A stretch of 64,000 nt of DNA from Allobosea sp. (GTDB taxonomy: Bacteria; Pseudomonadota; Alphaproteobacteria; Rhizobiales; Beijerinckiaceae). The stretch lies in NCBI RefSeq assembly GCF_030695125.1, contig NZ_JAUYTP010000058.1, positions 44,310-108,309 on the forward strand, written 5' to 3'. Of the stretch, positions 18,332-26,700 are shown in pieces; position 1 is the stretch's first letter, and every line of letters begins with the position of its first letter. Below the pieces are notes generated by a model that searched no databases, was not told the DNA's origin, and saw only the letters and a program-made list of their open reading frames with translations. Made by a program: the position numbers and the translations under genes.

Positions 18332-18357
18332 CGATTATTTCAAGCTTGAAATAATCG
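18332..18357. promoter_or_regulatory. Perfect 26-bp palindrome, candidate MarR-type operator
   Basis: The half CGATTATTTCAAG is followed directly by its exact reverse complement. It covers the promoter-proximal region of the monooxygenase (start 18313, minus strand). Its AAGCTTGAAA core recurs at 10087-10109 before the Liv-type binding protein. Confidence 0.7.
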
Positions 18358-18603
18358 CCTTTGCTTTGTCAATCGCGACGCGGAGCGACGCCCGGGGGTT
18401 GCAGGAAGGCCCGGTTTCGCGGAACGAACGCGATTTCTGTGCGTATCTTCCGTTGCGGCCATCGCCTTTCCACGATGGTCGTGGCAACTGCCGCAGTCGC
18501 GGTCATGCGATCTGCGGCAGCTGTGCATCGTGAAACCCGCGACGCACCGCTCGCCGGCCCACAGCGTGTGACGCCTGACAACACTACTCCCTCGGAGGAT
18601 CTG

Positions 18604-18876
18604 ATGACCAAGAATGAACTGATTGCGGCGATCGCCGAAGAAACCGGCAAGTCGAAGACCGACGTCGCCGCCGTCCTGACCTCGCTCGGCGCCGTCGTCG
18701 CCAAGACGCTGAAGTCGGGCGACGACATCACGCTGGGCGGCGTCGGCAAGCTCTCGGCCGCCAAGCGCGAGGCCCGCGAGGCCCGCAACCCCTCGACCGG
18801 CGCCACGATCAAGGTTCCCGCCAAGACCGTCGTCAAGTTCAAGGTGACCAAGGATCTCGCCGACGCCGTGGCGTGA
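18604..18876 (+). CDS. hup: HU-family DNA-binding protein
   Basis: Histone-like nucleoid protein of 90 residues. It begins MTKNELIAAIAEETGKSKTD, has the GVGKLSAAKREAREARNPST arm region and the PAKTVVKFK C-terminal segment of the HU beta type. It binds and bends DNA as a dimer. CGGAGG lies nine bases before the ATG. The long open frame upstream to 18361 is not HU-like. A strong hairpin follows the gene. Confidence 0.95.
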   Translation: MTKNELIAAIAEETGKSKTDVAAVLTSLGAVVAKTLKSGDDITLGGVGKLSAAKREAREARNPSTGATIKVPAKTVVKFKVTKDLADAVA

Positions 18877-18888
18877 TCCTCAGGCCCC

Positions 18889-18927
18889 GCAGTCGATCCG
18901 GCCGCTTTCGCCGGCCGGTTCGACTGC
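18889..18927 (+). terminator. Hairpin downstream of HU gene
   Basis: A stem with one mismatch, GCAGTCGATCCGGCCG pairing with CGGCCGGTTCGACTGC around a six- or seven-base loop, begins 13 bases after the HU stop. There is no T-tract, so termination may be weak or Rho-assisted; an mRNA-stabilising role is possible. Confidence 0.5.
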
Positions 18928-18974
18928 AGGGTCGCCGCTCTTGACCGCGGCTCGCTCAGCGCCACAGTAGCGGC

Positions 18975-20150
18975 ATGTTCCTGCGCCTGTTCACCGATCT
19001 GCGCGCCGCCAAGGTGCCCGTCACGCTGCGCGAATATCTGGCGCTGCTCGAAGGCGTCGAGTCCGACCTGGCCGAGTACCGGGTCGACGAGTTCTACTAT
19101 CTCGCGCGCTGCTGCCTGGTGAAGGACGAGCGCCATCTCGACCGCTTCGACCAGGTCTTCTCCCAGGTCTTCAAGGGCCTGGAGACACTGGGCCAGGCCG
19201 TCGAGCCAACCGGCATTCCCGACGAATGGCTGCGCAAGCTGGCCGAGAAATACCTCACCGACGCCGAGAAGGCACAGATCGAGGCGCTCGGCTGGGACAA
19301 GCTGTTCGAGACGCTGAAGCAGCGCTTCGCCGAACAGAAGGGCCGCCATCAGGGCGGCTCGAAATGGATCGGCACCGCCGGCACCTCGCCCTATGGTGCT
19401 TATGGCTACAATCCCGAAGGCGTCCGCATCGGGCAGGACGGCAACCGCAACTTCAAGGCGGTGAAGGTCTGGGACAAGCGCGACTTCAAGGATTTCGACG
19501 ACACGCGGGAACTCGGCGTGCGCAACCTGCGCATCGCACTGCGCCGCCTGCGCAAGTTCGCCCGCACCGGAGCGGCCGAGGAGCTCGATCTCGACTCGAC
19601 GATCAGCGAGACGGCCCGGCATGGCTATCTCGACGTCAAGCTGCGGCCCGAGCGGCGCAACGCCGTCAAGGTTTTGCTGTTTCTCGATGTCGGCGGCTCG
19701 ATGGACTGGCATGTCGAACTGGCCGAGGAGCTGTTCTCGGCGGCCCGGGCCGAGTTCAAGCATTTCGAGCATTTCTACTTCCACAACTGCCCCTATGAGC
19801 GGGTCTGGCGCGAGAACCGGCGCCGGCACGACCAGACAATTCCCACGCTCGAGCTGCTGCGCACCTATCCGGCCGATTATCGCTGCGTCTTCGTCGGCGA
19901 CGCCTCGATGAGCCCCTACGAGATCGCGATGCCCGGCGGCTCGGTCGAGCACTGGAACGAGGAGGCCGGAGCGGTCTGGATGGAGCGGCTGACGGGGCGC
20001 TTCCCGAAGTCGGTCTGGCTCAACCCGGTGCAGCAGCATCTCTGGAGCTACACCCAGTCGATCCGGCAGATCGGCACGCTGATGGGCGGGCGGATGTTCC
20101 CGCTGACGCTGGACGGGCTCGACGGGGCGATGAAGGCGCTGGCGCGCTGA
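18975..20150 (+). CDS. vWA-domain protein (CoxE-like)
   Basis: Cytoplasmic protein of 391 residues. The C-terminal half is a von Willebrand A domain with the metal-site motif DVGGSM at residue 238. The N-terminal 150 residues are a conserved helical region, followed by a GGSKWIGTAGTSPYGAYGYN loop. Such proteins usually pair with a MoxR AAA+ ATPase and help insert cofactors into or remodel enzymes. No MoxR gene is beside it here. The start is the first ATG of the conserved region; the ribosome-binding site is weak. Confidence 0.85.
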   Translation: MFLRLFTDLRAAKVPVTLREYLALLEGVESDLAEYRVDEFYYLARCCLVKDERHLDRFDQVFSQVFKGLETLGQAVEPTGIPDEWLRKLAEKYLTDAEKAQIEALGWDKLFETLKQRFAEQKGRHQGGSKWIGTAGTSPYGAYGYNPEGVRIGQDGNRNFKAVKVWDKRDFKDFDDTRELGVRNLRIALRRLRKFARTGAAEELDLDSTISETARHGYLDVKLRPERRNAVKVLLFLDVGGSMDWHVELAEELFSAARAEFKHFEHFYFHNCPYERVWRENRRRHDQTIPTLELLRTYPADYRCVFVGDASMSPYEIAMPGGSVEHWNEEAGAVWMERLTGRFPKSVWLNPVQQHLWSYTQSIRQIGTLMGGRMFPLTLDGLDGAMKALAR

Positions 20151-20170
20151 CAACTGCCCCGCAAGCCGCT

Positions 20171-20788
20171 ATGGCTCCCGGCATGCAGCCACACAGCTCC
20201 CACGACGACACCCTGCCCCCGACCTGGCGCCAGCGCCCCAAGCCGGTCGGCTTCGAGATCGCCTACAAGCTCGATGGCGAGATGCTGGAGATCGACTCGA
20301 CGCGCAAAGTGGACCGCGTCAGGCTGGCGGCGGTCGAGCAGGTCCGCTTTCTCTATGCGCCGAGCAATCTGAGTTCGAAGGGCTTCAAGACGCAGCTGCG
20401 GCTGAGCGACGGCAAGACCATCACCTTCGGCAATCTGTCCTGGCGCTCGCTGACCGACATGGACCGAGACGATGCCGGCTACCGCGCCTTCGTCTGCGCG
20501 CTGGCCGCAACCATCGCGCGCGCCAATCCCCGCGCGCGCTTCGTCGCCGGCAAGCCCTTCGCCTTCTGGGTCGTGCTGGCCGGCGTCAGTGTCCTGTCGC
20601 TGCTGATGCTGGTCTTCATCACCGGTCGGGCGCTGCTGCAGGGCGCCCATGCCATCGCCCTGCTCGGCGCGCTGCTGACGGCGGCGTCCTATTGGCAGGT
20701 CATGCCCATGGTGCTGCTCAACAAGCCGCGGGACCTCGCAACAGGCGAGATCCCCGACGAGCTGGTGCCCGGCCGCCCGGCCGCATAA
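20171..20788 (+). CDS. Conserved hypothetical membrane protein
   Basis: I do not recognise a named family. The protein of 205 residues has a soluble N-terminal part of about 130 residues, predicted to be beta-rich and containing GFEIAYKLDGEMLEID. Two hydrophobic helices follow (around 135-157 and 160-178), then a short polar tail. The gene begins 20 bp after the vWA gene and may be co-transcribed with it. An alternative start at 20183 would drop four residues. Confidence 0.7.
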   Translation: MAPGMQPHSSHDDTLPPTWRQRPKPVGFEIAYKLDGEMLEIDSTRKVDRVRLAAVEQVRFLYAPSNLSSKGFKTQLRLSDGKTITFGNLSWRSLTDMDRDDAGYRAFVCALAATIARANPRARFVAGKPFAFWVVLAGVSVLSLLMLVFITGRALLQGAHAIALLGALLTAASYWQVMPMVLLNKPRDLATGEIPDELVPGRPAA

Positions 20789-20794
20789 CGCGGC

Positions 20795-21217
20795 TCAACG
20801 GACGACGAGAACCGAGCATTTGGCACGCCGCACGATCGCCGAGGCGTTCGAGCCGATGACGAAGGCGAGCATGCCGGGCTCATGCGAGCCGATGACGACG
20901 AGATCGGCGCCGCTGGCATCGGCCTCCGCCAGAACCTCGCCATGCACCGAGCCGATCAGCACCTTGGCGGAGACCTGAGCTTCGGGGAGATCGATCTTGG
21001 CGGCGATGGCGGCGAGCTTGGCCTGTGCATCCTCCTGCTGCTCGGCGTCGAAATCGGCCGGCACGAACTCCATATAGGTCACCGGCACGAGGGAGCGGAC
21101 ATAAACCAGCCGGACGGCCCCGCCCGAGGCCTTCGCGAAGGACACGGCGGCGGCGATGGCGGCGTCCGACATCTCCGGTTCGGCGATGTCGACGGGAACC
21201 AGAATCGACTTGTACAT
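20795..21217 (-). CDS. Universal stress protein UspA family
   Basis: Single-domain USP of 140 residues. It starts MYKSILVPVDIAEPEMS, the usual beta-1 and ATP-loop start, and ends with VIGSHEPGMLAFVIGSNAS, near the family ATP-binding motif, and CSVLVVR. Such proteins form dimers and help survival under stress. Three Met codons occur in a row; I chose the third (21217) because GAGGAG lies six bases before it. The gene is convergent with the membrane protein gene, six bases apart. Confidence 0.92.
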   Translation of the reverse strand: MYKSILVPVDIAEPEMSDAAIAAAVSFAKASGGAVRLVYVRSLVPVTYMEFVPADFDAEQQEDAQAKLAAIAAKIDLPEAQVSAKVLIGSVHGEVLAEADASGADLVVIGSHEPGMLAFVIGSNASAIVRRAKCSVLVVR

Positions 21218-21436
21218 CATCATCTCCTCGCTGCGTTGCACCCGCACCTTAGGCGCTGCCGTGCAGACTGCGATGATCCAGCGCAAAAGACAGCGTTCGC
21301 AAGGGGGGAGCTCTGCACGCCGCCTGCGCGCCATGCGCCGGGCGGTGCTGCGCCGGGGGCTGCTATTCAGCCCGAAGCCGGTCTTCTAAACACATGCGGC
21401 GCAGCCGCTCGCCGCGCCGTTTCGCCGGGGCCTGCG

Positions 21437-22675
21437 ATGACCGAGACCGCCTCCGCACCGCGCGGCTACGCTGCACTGCTGCATTCGCCAGCGGTGTTCC
21501 TGATGACGCTGGCCTTCATCAACTGGCTGGGCTTTGCGAGCTGGGGCGCGCTGCTCAACAACTTCGCAAAGGAAGCGGCGGGCTTCTCAGGCGCCGATAT
21601 CGGCATCCTGCAGTCGGTCCGCGAAATTCCGGGCTTTCTCGCCTTCACCGCCATCATCCTGTTCTGGTTCATGCGCGAACAGGTCCTGGCCTATGTCAGC
21701 CTGCTGACACTGGGCATCGGCATCGCGCTGACCGGCTTCCATCCGACGCTGGGCGGTCTTCTGCTGACGACGACCATCATGTCGCTCGGCTTCCACTATT
21801 ACGAGACGGCGCAGCAATCGCTGCAGCTCCAGCTTCTGCCGAAGGCCCAGGCGCCGCGCCTGCTGGGACGGATCGCGGGGGCCTCGGCAACGGCGCAGCT
21901 GATCGCCTTCGGCACCATCGCGCTGGTCTGGAAGGTCTTCCAGCCGGGGTATACGATCGTCTTCCTGGTGGCGGGCAGCCTCGTCGTCGTCCTGTCCGTG
22001 CTGGCCTTCCTGGCCTTTCCCCGCTTCCAGGGCAGCGTGCCCCAGAACAAGGGCTTCGTGCTGCGCCAGCGCTACTGGCTCTATTACGCACTGACCTTCA
22101 TGTCCGGCGCGCGCCGGCAGATCTTCATGGCCTTCGGCGGGTTCCTGCTGGTCGAGCGCTTCGGCTACGACGTCTCGGCCACCGCGATGCTGCTGCTGGC
22201 GACCTATGGCATCAACACCTTCATGGGGCCGCTGCTCGGCAACCTCGTCGGCAAAATCGGCGAACGGGCGACGATCCAGATCGAGAACGTCTCGCTGATT
22301 GCGGTCTTCGTCGGCTATGCGCTGGCCAGCCACGGCCATTTCGCGAGCTGGGGCGTCTATGTCGCCGGGGCGCTGTTCATCGTCGATGGCGTCTTCTTCA
22401 CGCTGACCCTGGCGCAGCGGACCTATTTCCAGAAGATCGCCGACCCGGCGGATATCGCGCCCACCTCGGCGGTGGCCTTCACGATCAATCACATCGCGGC
22501 GGTGGCCCTGCCGGTCACCTTCGGCCTGATCTGGCTGCGCGATCCGGCGGTTGTCTTCTATATCGGCTCGGCGGTGGCGACCGTGTCGCTGGGTCTGGCG
22601 TTTCTGGTGCCACGCCACCCGGCACCGGGCGCCGAAACGGTCATCGCCCCGGGCCTTCCGGCGGCCGCCGAATAG
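21437..22675 (+). CDS. MFS transporter
   Basis: Major facilitator with 412 residues and about 12 hydrophobic helices in two halves, split by a loop near residue 200 (QGSVPQNKGFVLRQRYW). It belongs to a lesser-known MFS group; no substrate signature stands out. It is divergent from the uspA-like gene, with a 220-bp gap that holds both promoters. Long frames reaching back to 20882 run antisense over uspA and were rejected. The ATG at 21437 lacks a strong ribosome-binding site (GGGGCC). Confidence 0.85.
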   Translation: MTETASAPRGYAALLHSPAVFLMTLAFINWLGFASWGALLNNFAKEAAGFSGADIGILQSVREIPGFLAFTAIILFWFMREQVLAYVSLLTLGIGIALTGFHPTLGGLLLTTTIMSLGFHYYETAQQSLQLQLLPKAQAPRLLGRIAGASATAQLIAFGTIALVWKVFQPGYTIVFLVAGSLVVVLSVLAFLAFPRFQGSVPQNKGFVLRQRYWLYYALTFMSGARRQIFMAFGGFLLVERFGYDVSATAMLLLATYGINTFMGPLLGNLVGKIGERATIQIENVSLIAVFVGYALASHGHFASWGVYVAGALFIVDGVFFTLTLAQRTYFQKIADPADIAPTSAVAFTINHIAAVALPVTFGLIWLRDPAVVFYIGSAVATVSLGLAFLVPRHPAPGAETVIAPGLPAAAE

Positions 22676-22696
22676 CGCGCCGCCCGGTGTCGCCGC

Positions 22697-23017
22697 TCAG
22701 CCCTGCCGCGCCGGGGTGCGGACAACGAGCCCGTCGAGCTCGTCGCGCAGCTTGATCTGGCAGGACAGGCGCGATGTCGGCTTCACCTCGAAGGCGAAGT
22801 CGAGCATGTCCTCCTCCATCGACTCGGGCGCACCGGTCTTCGACGTCCAAGCCTCGTCGACATAGACATGGCAGGTGGCGCAGGCGCAGGCGCCGCCGCA
22901 TTCCGCCTCGATGCCCGGCACGCCATTGCGGATGGCGACTTCCATCACCGTGGCACCGGCTTCGCCCTCGACGGTCCGGCTTTCTCCGTGCGCGTCGATG
23001 AAGGTGACCTGCGGCAT
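22697..23017 (-). CDS. 2Fe-2S ferredoxin, adrenodoxin type
   Basis: Electron carrier of 106 residues with the cluster ligands Cys40, Cys46 and Cys49 in [14 protein letters not shown] and a fourth Cys near residue 86 in RLSCQI. The spacing C-x5-C-x2-C is that of adrenodoxin/FdxB-like proteins that serve cytochromes P450, Isc assembly or Rieske oxygenases. The acidic segment [10 protein letters not shown] fits the redox-partner face. It begins MPQVTFID at 23017. No obvious partner gene is adjacent. Confidence 0.92.
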   Translation of the reverse strand: MPQVTFIDAHGESRTVEGEAGATVMEVAIRNGVPGIEAECGGACACATCHVYVDEAWTSKTGAPESMEEDMLDFAFEVKPTSRLSCQIKLRDELDGLVVRTPARQG

Positions 23018-23132
23018 CGTCTGCTCCAGCAATCCTGTGGTTGGGCCACGCCTTAGAGCATTTCCAAGCGGCTGGGAAAGCCCTTTCCGCCGCGAAGACC
23101 TGCGGCAGATCAGAGCGGAACGGCGCTGCCGA

Positions 23133-23471
23133 TCAGGCGGCGCTGTCGTAGCGGGTGATGGCGGCGCGCGCTTCGGCGGCTGCGAGCGCCAGCGTGTCCA
23201 TGGCCGCTTCCGTGCGGCGCGGATCGGCGTCGGCGAGCTGGCGCTCGATGGCTGCGGCGGCGTCGGCCACCTGCCAGGCGCCGATGGCGCGCGCCGCGCC
23301 CTGCAGCGTGTGGGCCGCATCCATGCGGGCGCGCGCGTCGGCGGCCTGGTGGATGGTGCGCAAATGCCGCACGCATTGCTGGGCGAAGAGGGCGAGAAGC
23401 TCGCGCTCGAGTTCATGGTCGCCGCCGGTCTGACGGGTGAGATGGTCGAGATCGATGGCGGTTTGGGGCAT
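23133..23471 (-). CDS. Hpt (histidine phosphotransfer) domain protein
   Basis: A 112-residue helical protein. [14 protein letters not shown] carries the likely phospho-acceptor His and the following Gly-Ala pattern of Hpt domains. It would pass phosphate between a hybrid kinase and a response regulator; neither is nearby. The start is uncertain: ATG 23471 gives a clean domain, while ATG 23543 adds a basic 24-residue extension. A site close to the CtrA consensus is upstream at 23546-23560. Confidence 0.8.
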   Translation of the reverse strand: MPQTAIDLDHLTRQTGGDHELERELLALFAQQCVRHLRTIHQAADARARMDAAHTLQGAARAIGAWQVADAAAAIERQLADADPRRTEAAMDTLALAAAEARAAITRYDSAA

Positions 23472-23545
23472 CACGGGCTCGAGAAACACGGGTTGTCCAG
23501 GGAAACGCACGCGACGGCGACAGCCTCTACGAAGCGCCAACATGG

Positions 23546-23560
23546 TGAATGAGGCGTTAA
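23546..23560 (-). promoter_or_regulatory. CtrA-like site (one mismatch) before Hpt gene
   Basis: On the minus strand it reads TTAA-N7-TTCA. It is 75 bp before the start at 23471 and directly before the alternative start at 23543. Confidence 0.3.
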
Positions 23561-23737
23561 CGACGTTTGTGAATCGCCGCCTTAAACGGGTTCCCAAGGC
23601 TTAGAGCGTCCACTACCCTTCCAATTGGTAAATGATGGGCGCAGTGTTTTCGCCTTGCCGGGACCAGAGGCGGTCCCGCGCGAGCGCAGCGAACGCGGTT
23701 TGGCTCCCATCGTAGTAGCGTGGCGAGGCGGCACACC

Positions 23738-26700
23738 ATGAATCGGCAAAAGAAGCTCCAGGACCCGACCGAGGCCGCCATGTCGGCGATCGAGGAGGCT
23801 CTCCGGCTCGACCAGCCGAAGGCCGAGAGCGGAAGCGATGGCGCAGCCGAGCCAAAGCTGCCCGCCACGACCGAGAACGACCTCAAGCTCGACTTGCCTC
23901 GCCTCGAGCCCGCCGCGCCGCCGGCGGCGAAGGTCGTCGCGCCGCCGCCTCCGCGCGCAGGAATCGCGCCCGATACCAGCCGTGTCGCCAATGACGACCG
24001 TCGCGATTCAAGCTCGCTGGTCCAGGCCTTTTCCGTCCGCCCGTCCGCCCGCCCCTACTGGTTTGCAGCGCTCGCCTCGCTGACCTGGCTCGGTGGCGCA
24101 GCCTTCGTGCTGTTCAGCCGCTTCGGAGCGATCGATGCCGGCCTGGCCGATCGGTTCGCCACGTTCGGCGTCGGCGAATGGACATTGCTGGCGCTGGCGA
24201 TCGGTGCCCCGGTCGTCTTCTTCTTCGTCCTGGCGGCGCTGTACCGGCGCACGCAGGAGATGCGGCTCGTTGCGCGGGCGATGACCGAGGTCGCGCTGCG
24301 CCTGGCCGAGCCCGAGGTCGTGGGCGCCGATTCGGTGTTGTCGCTGAGCCAGACCATCCGTCGCGAAGTCGCCGCCATGGGCGACGGCATCGAGCGTGCG
24401 GTCGCGCGCGCCGGTGAACTGGAGACGATCGTGCGCGGCGAGATCGCCACGCTTGAGCGCGCCTATGCCGACAACGAAATCCGACTGCGCTCGCTGATCG
24501 ACGAGTTGGTCACGCAGCGCGAGGCCGTCGTCGGCAATGCCGAGCGTGTGAAGTTCGCCATCAGTGGCGCCCATGAGAGCCTCTCGAAGGATCTCGACAA
24601 CGCCAGCCGGACGATCGCGGAGGCCGTGTCCCAGGCCGGCGACCGCGTCACCGGCTCGCTCGGCGAAAAGGGCGACCAGATCACCCTGGCGCTGGGCCGC
24701 GCCGGCGAGCGCATGATCGACGAGATCAGCGGTCGCGGCGGCGAACTGGTCGAGCGTCTTCAGGTCACCTCGGGCGAGGTCAGCGAGCGGCTTTCGGGCG
24801 CCAGCGACAGCCTGTCGACGCTGCTGGACGGCCGCGCCCGCGACATCGCCTCTTCGCTCGAGCGCACCGGCGCCGTGCTGACGGAAGGCCTTGCCAACGG
24901 GGCCCGCGACGTGACGCGCGCGATCACCGAAACCGGGACGCAGGTCGTCGACACCCTCACCGCCCGCGTCGAGACGGTGAACGAAACGCTGCGCGCCACC
25001 GGCGAGACACTGGCTCAGGATATCTCCGCCCGCGGCAACGAGGCCGCCGAGCGCTTCGAGACCAGCAGCCGCGGCATGGTCGCGCTGATCGACAGCCAGA
25101 GCGAGGCCCTGCGGGCGCGCTTGGCGGAAACCGGCGAGAGCCTGCGCGCCTCGCTCGCCACGGAAGGCGACAGCGTCACCACGCGCCTCGCCGAGGTCGG
25201 CCGTGGCGTCAACGGGCTGCTCGCCCGCCAGAACGAGCTGATCGCGTCGCGCCTGCTGGAGGTCGGCGAAAGCGTCAACACGCTGATCGGGTCGCAGAGC
25301 GACGCCCTGGTCACCCGCCTGAACGACACCGCCCGCACGGTCGACGACATCCTGCGCGAGCGCAGCGACGCCATCATCCTGCGCGTGGACGAAGCCGGCC
25401 AGGCGCTGGGCGAAAACGTCGGGCGTCATGGCGACGTGCTGGCGACCCGCGTCGCAACCGTCACCGATGGCCTGCAGAGCGTTCTCGACGAACGTGGCGG
25501 CCAGTTGGTGACGCGCCTTTCGGAGACGGGCGAGACGGTGCAGGCCATGCTCGACCAGCAGGCGGAGAGCCTCGTTTCGCGGGTTGCGGGAACGGGCTCG
25601 GACGTCGCCAGGCTGTTGTCCGACCAGAGCGAAACGCTCGTTTCGCGTGTGTCCGGCACGGGGGCGGAGGTGGCCCAGTTGCTGGCCGACCAGAGTGACG
25701 CTCTCGTTTCGCGCGTTTCGGGCACTGGGGCCAATGTCGCCAGCCTGCTGGCGGGGCAGAGCGAGGCCCTGGTCTCGCGCGTCTCTGGCACCGGCTCGGA
25801 GATCGCCAAGGCGCTCGACGACCAGAGCGCGGCACTCGTGCTGCGGCTTGGCGAGGCCGGCGAGCAGTTGCATGGCGTGATCGGTGCCCAGAGCGACGCC
25901 CTGACGTCGAGTCTGTCGGAAACCGGCACCCGCGTCGGCGCTCTGCTCGACGAGCAGGCCGCCGCGCTGACGGTCAAGCTGTCTCAGGCCGGGCTCGAAG
26001 TGAAGGATCTGCTCGGCACCGAAAGCCAGGCGCTGGTCAGCCGCGTCGCCGATGTCGGCCGCTCGGTGCATGGCGTGCTGGCGGAGCGCAGCGGCGCCTT
26101 GATCGCGCGGCTGGCCGAAACCGGCGACAGCCTCGACCAGCGGCTCGACGAGCGTGGCGCGGCCCTGGCCGCTCGCCTCAAGGACGCCACCGAAGCCGCC
26201 CAGGCGGCTCTGGAATCGCAGCAGAGCGGGTTCCTCGCCCGCCTCGGCGAAACCGGTGAACAGGTCGGCACGATGCTGGGCGACCAGCGCGAGACGCTGC
26301 TGCGCGACCTGGTCAGCGCCGGCCGCGAGGTTCACACCCTGCTCGGCGAACAGAGCGAGGAACTCGCGCGCCGCATGAACGATGCCACCCGCTCGCTGAA
26401 CGAGACCATCAATGTCGATGGCCGCGACGTCGCCGAGCGCGTGACGGAAGCGACGCACGGGCTGCGCGAGACCTTCACCGTCCATGCCGAAGAGGCGCGC
26501 ACGCTGCTCGCCGGCACCGGCAAGGAGATCGTGCTGGCGCTGACACAGCAGGGCGGGCGCGTGAACGAGGCTCTCTCGGCCAACGCCGAATCGATGCTGC
26601 GTTCGGTCGAGAGCCGTGCGCAGGCGCTGACCGAAGCGCTGGCGGGCCGACATGATGCGCTGACCCGGCTGTTCGACGAGCAGGGCCGCGAGATCGAGAC

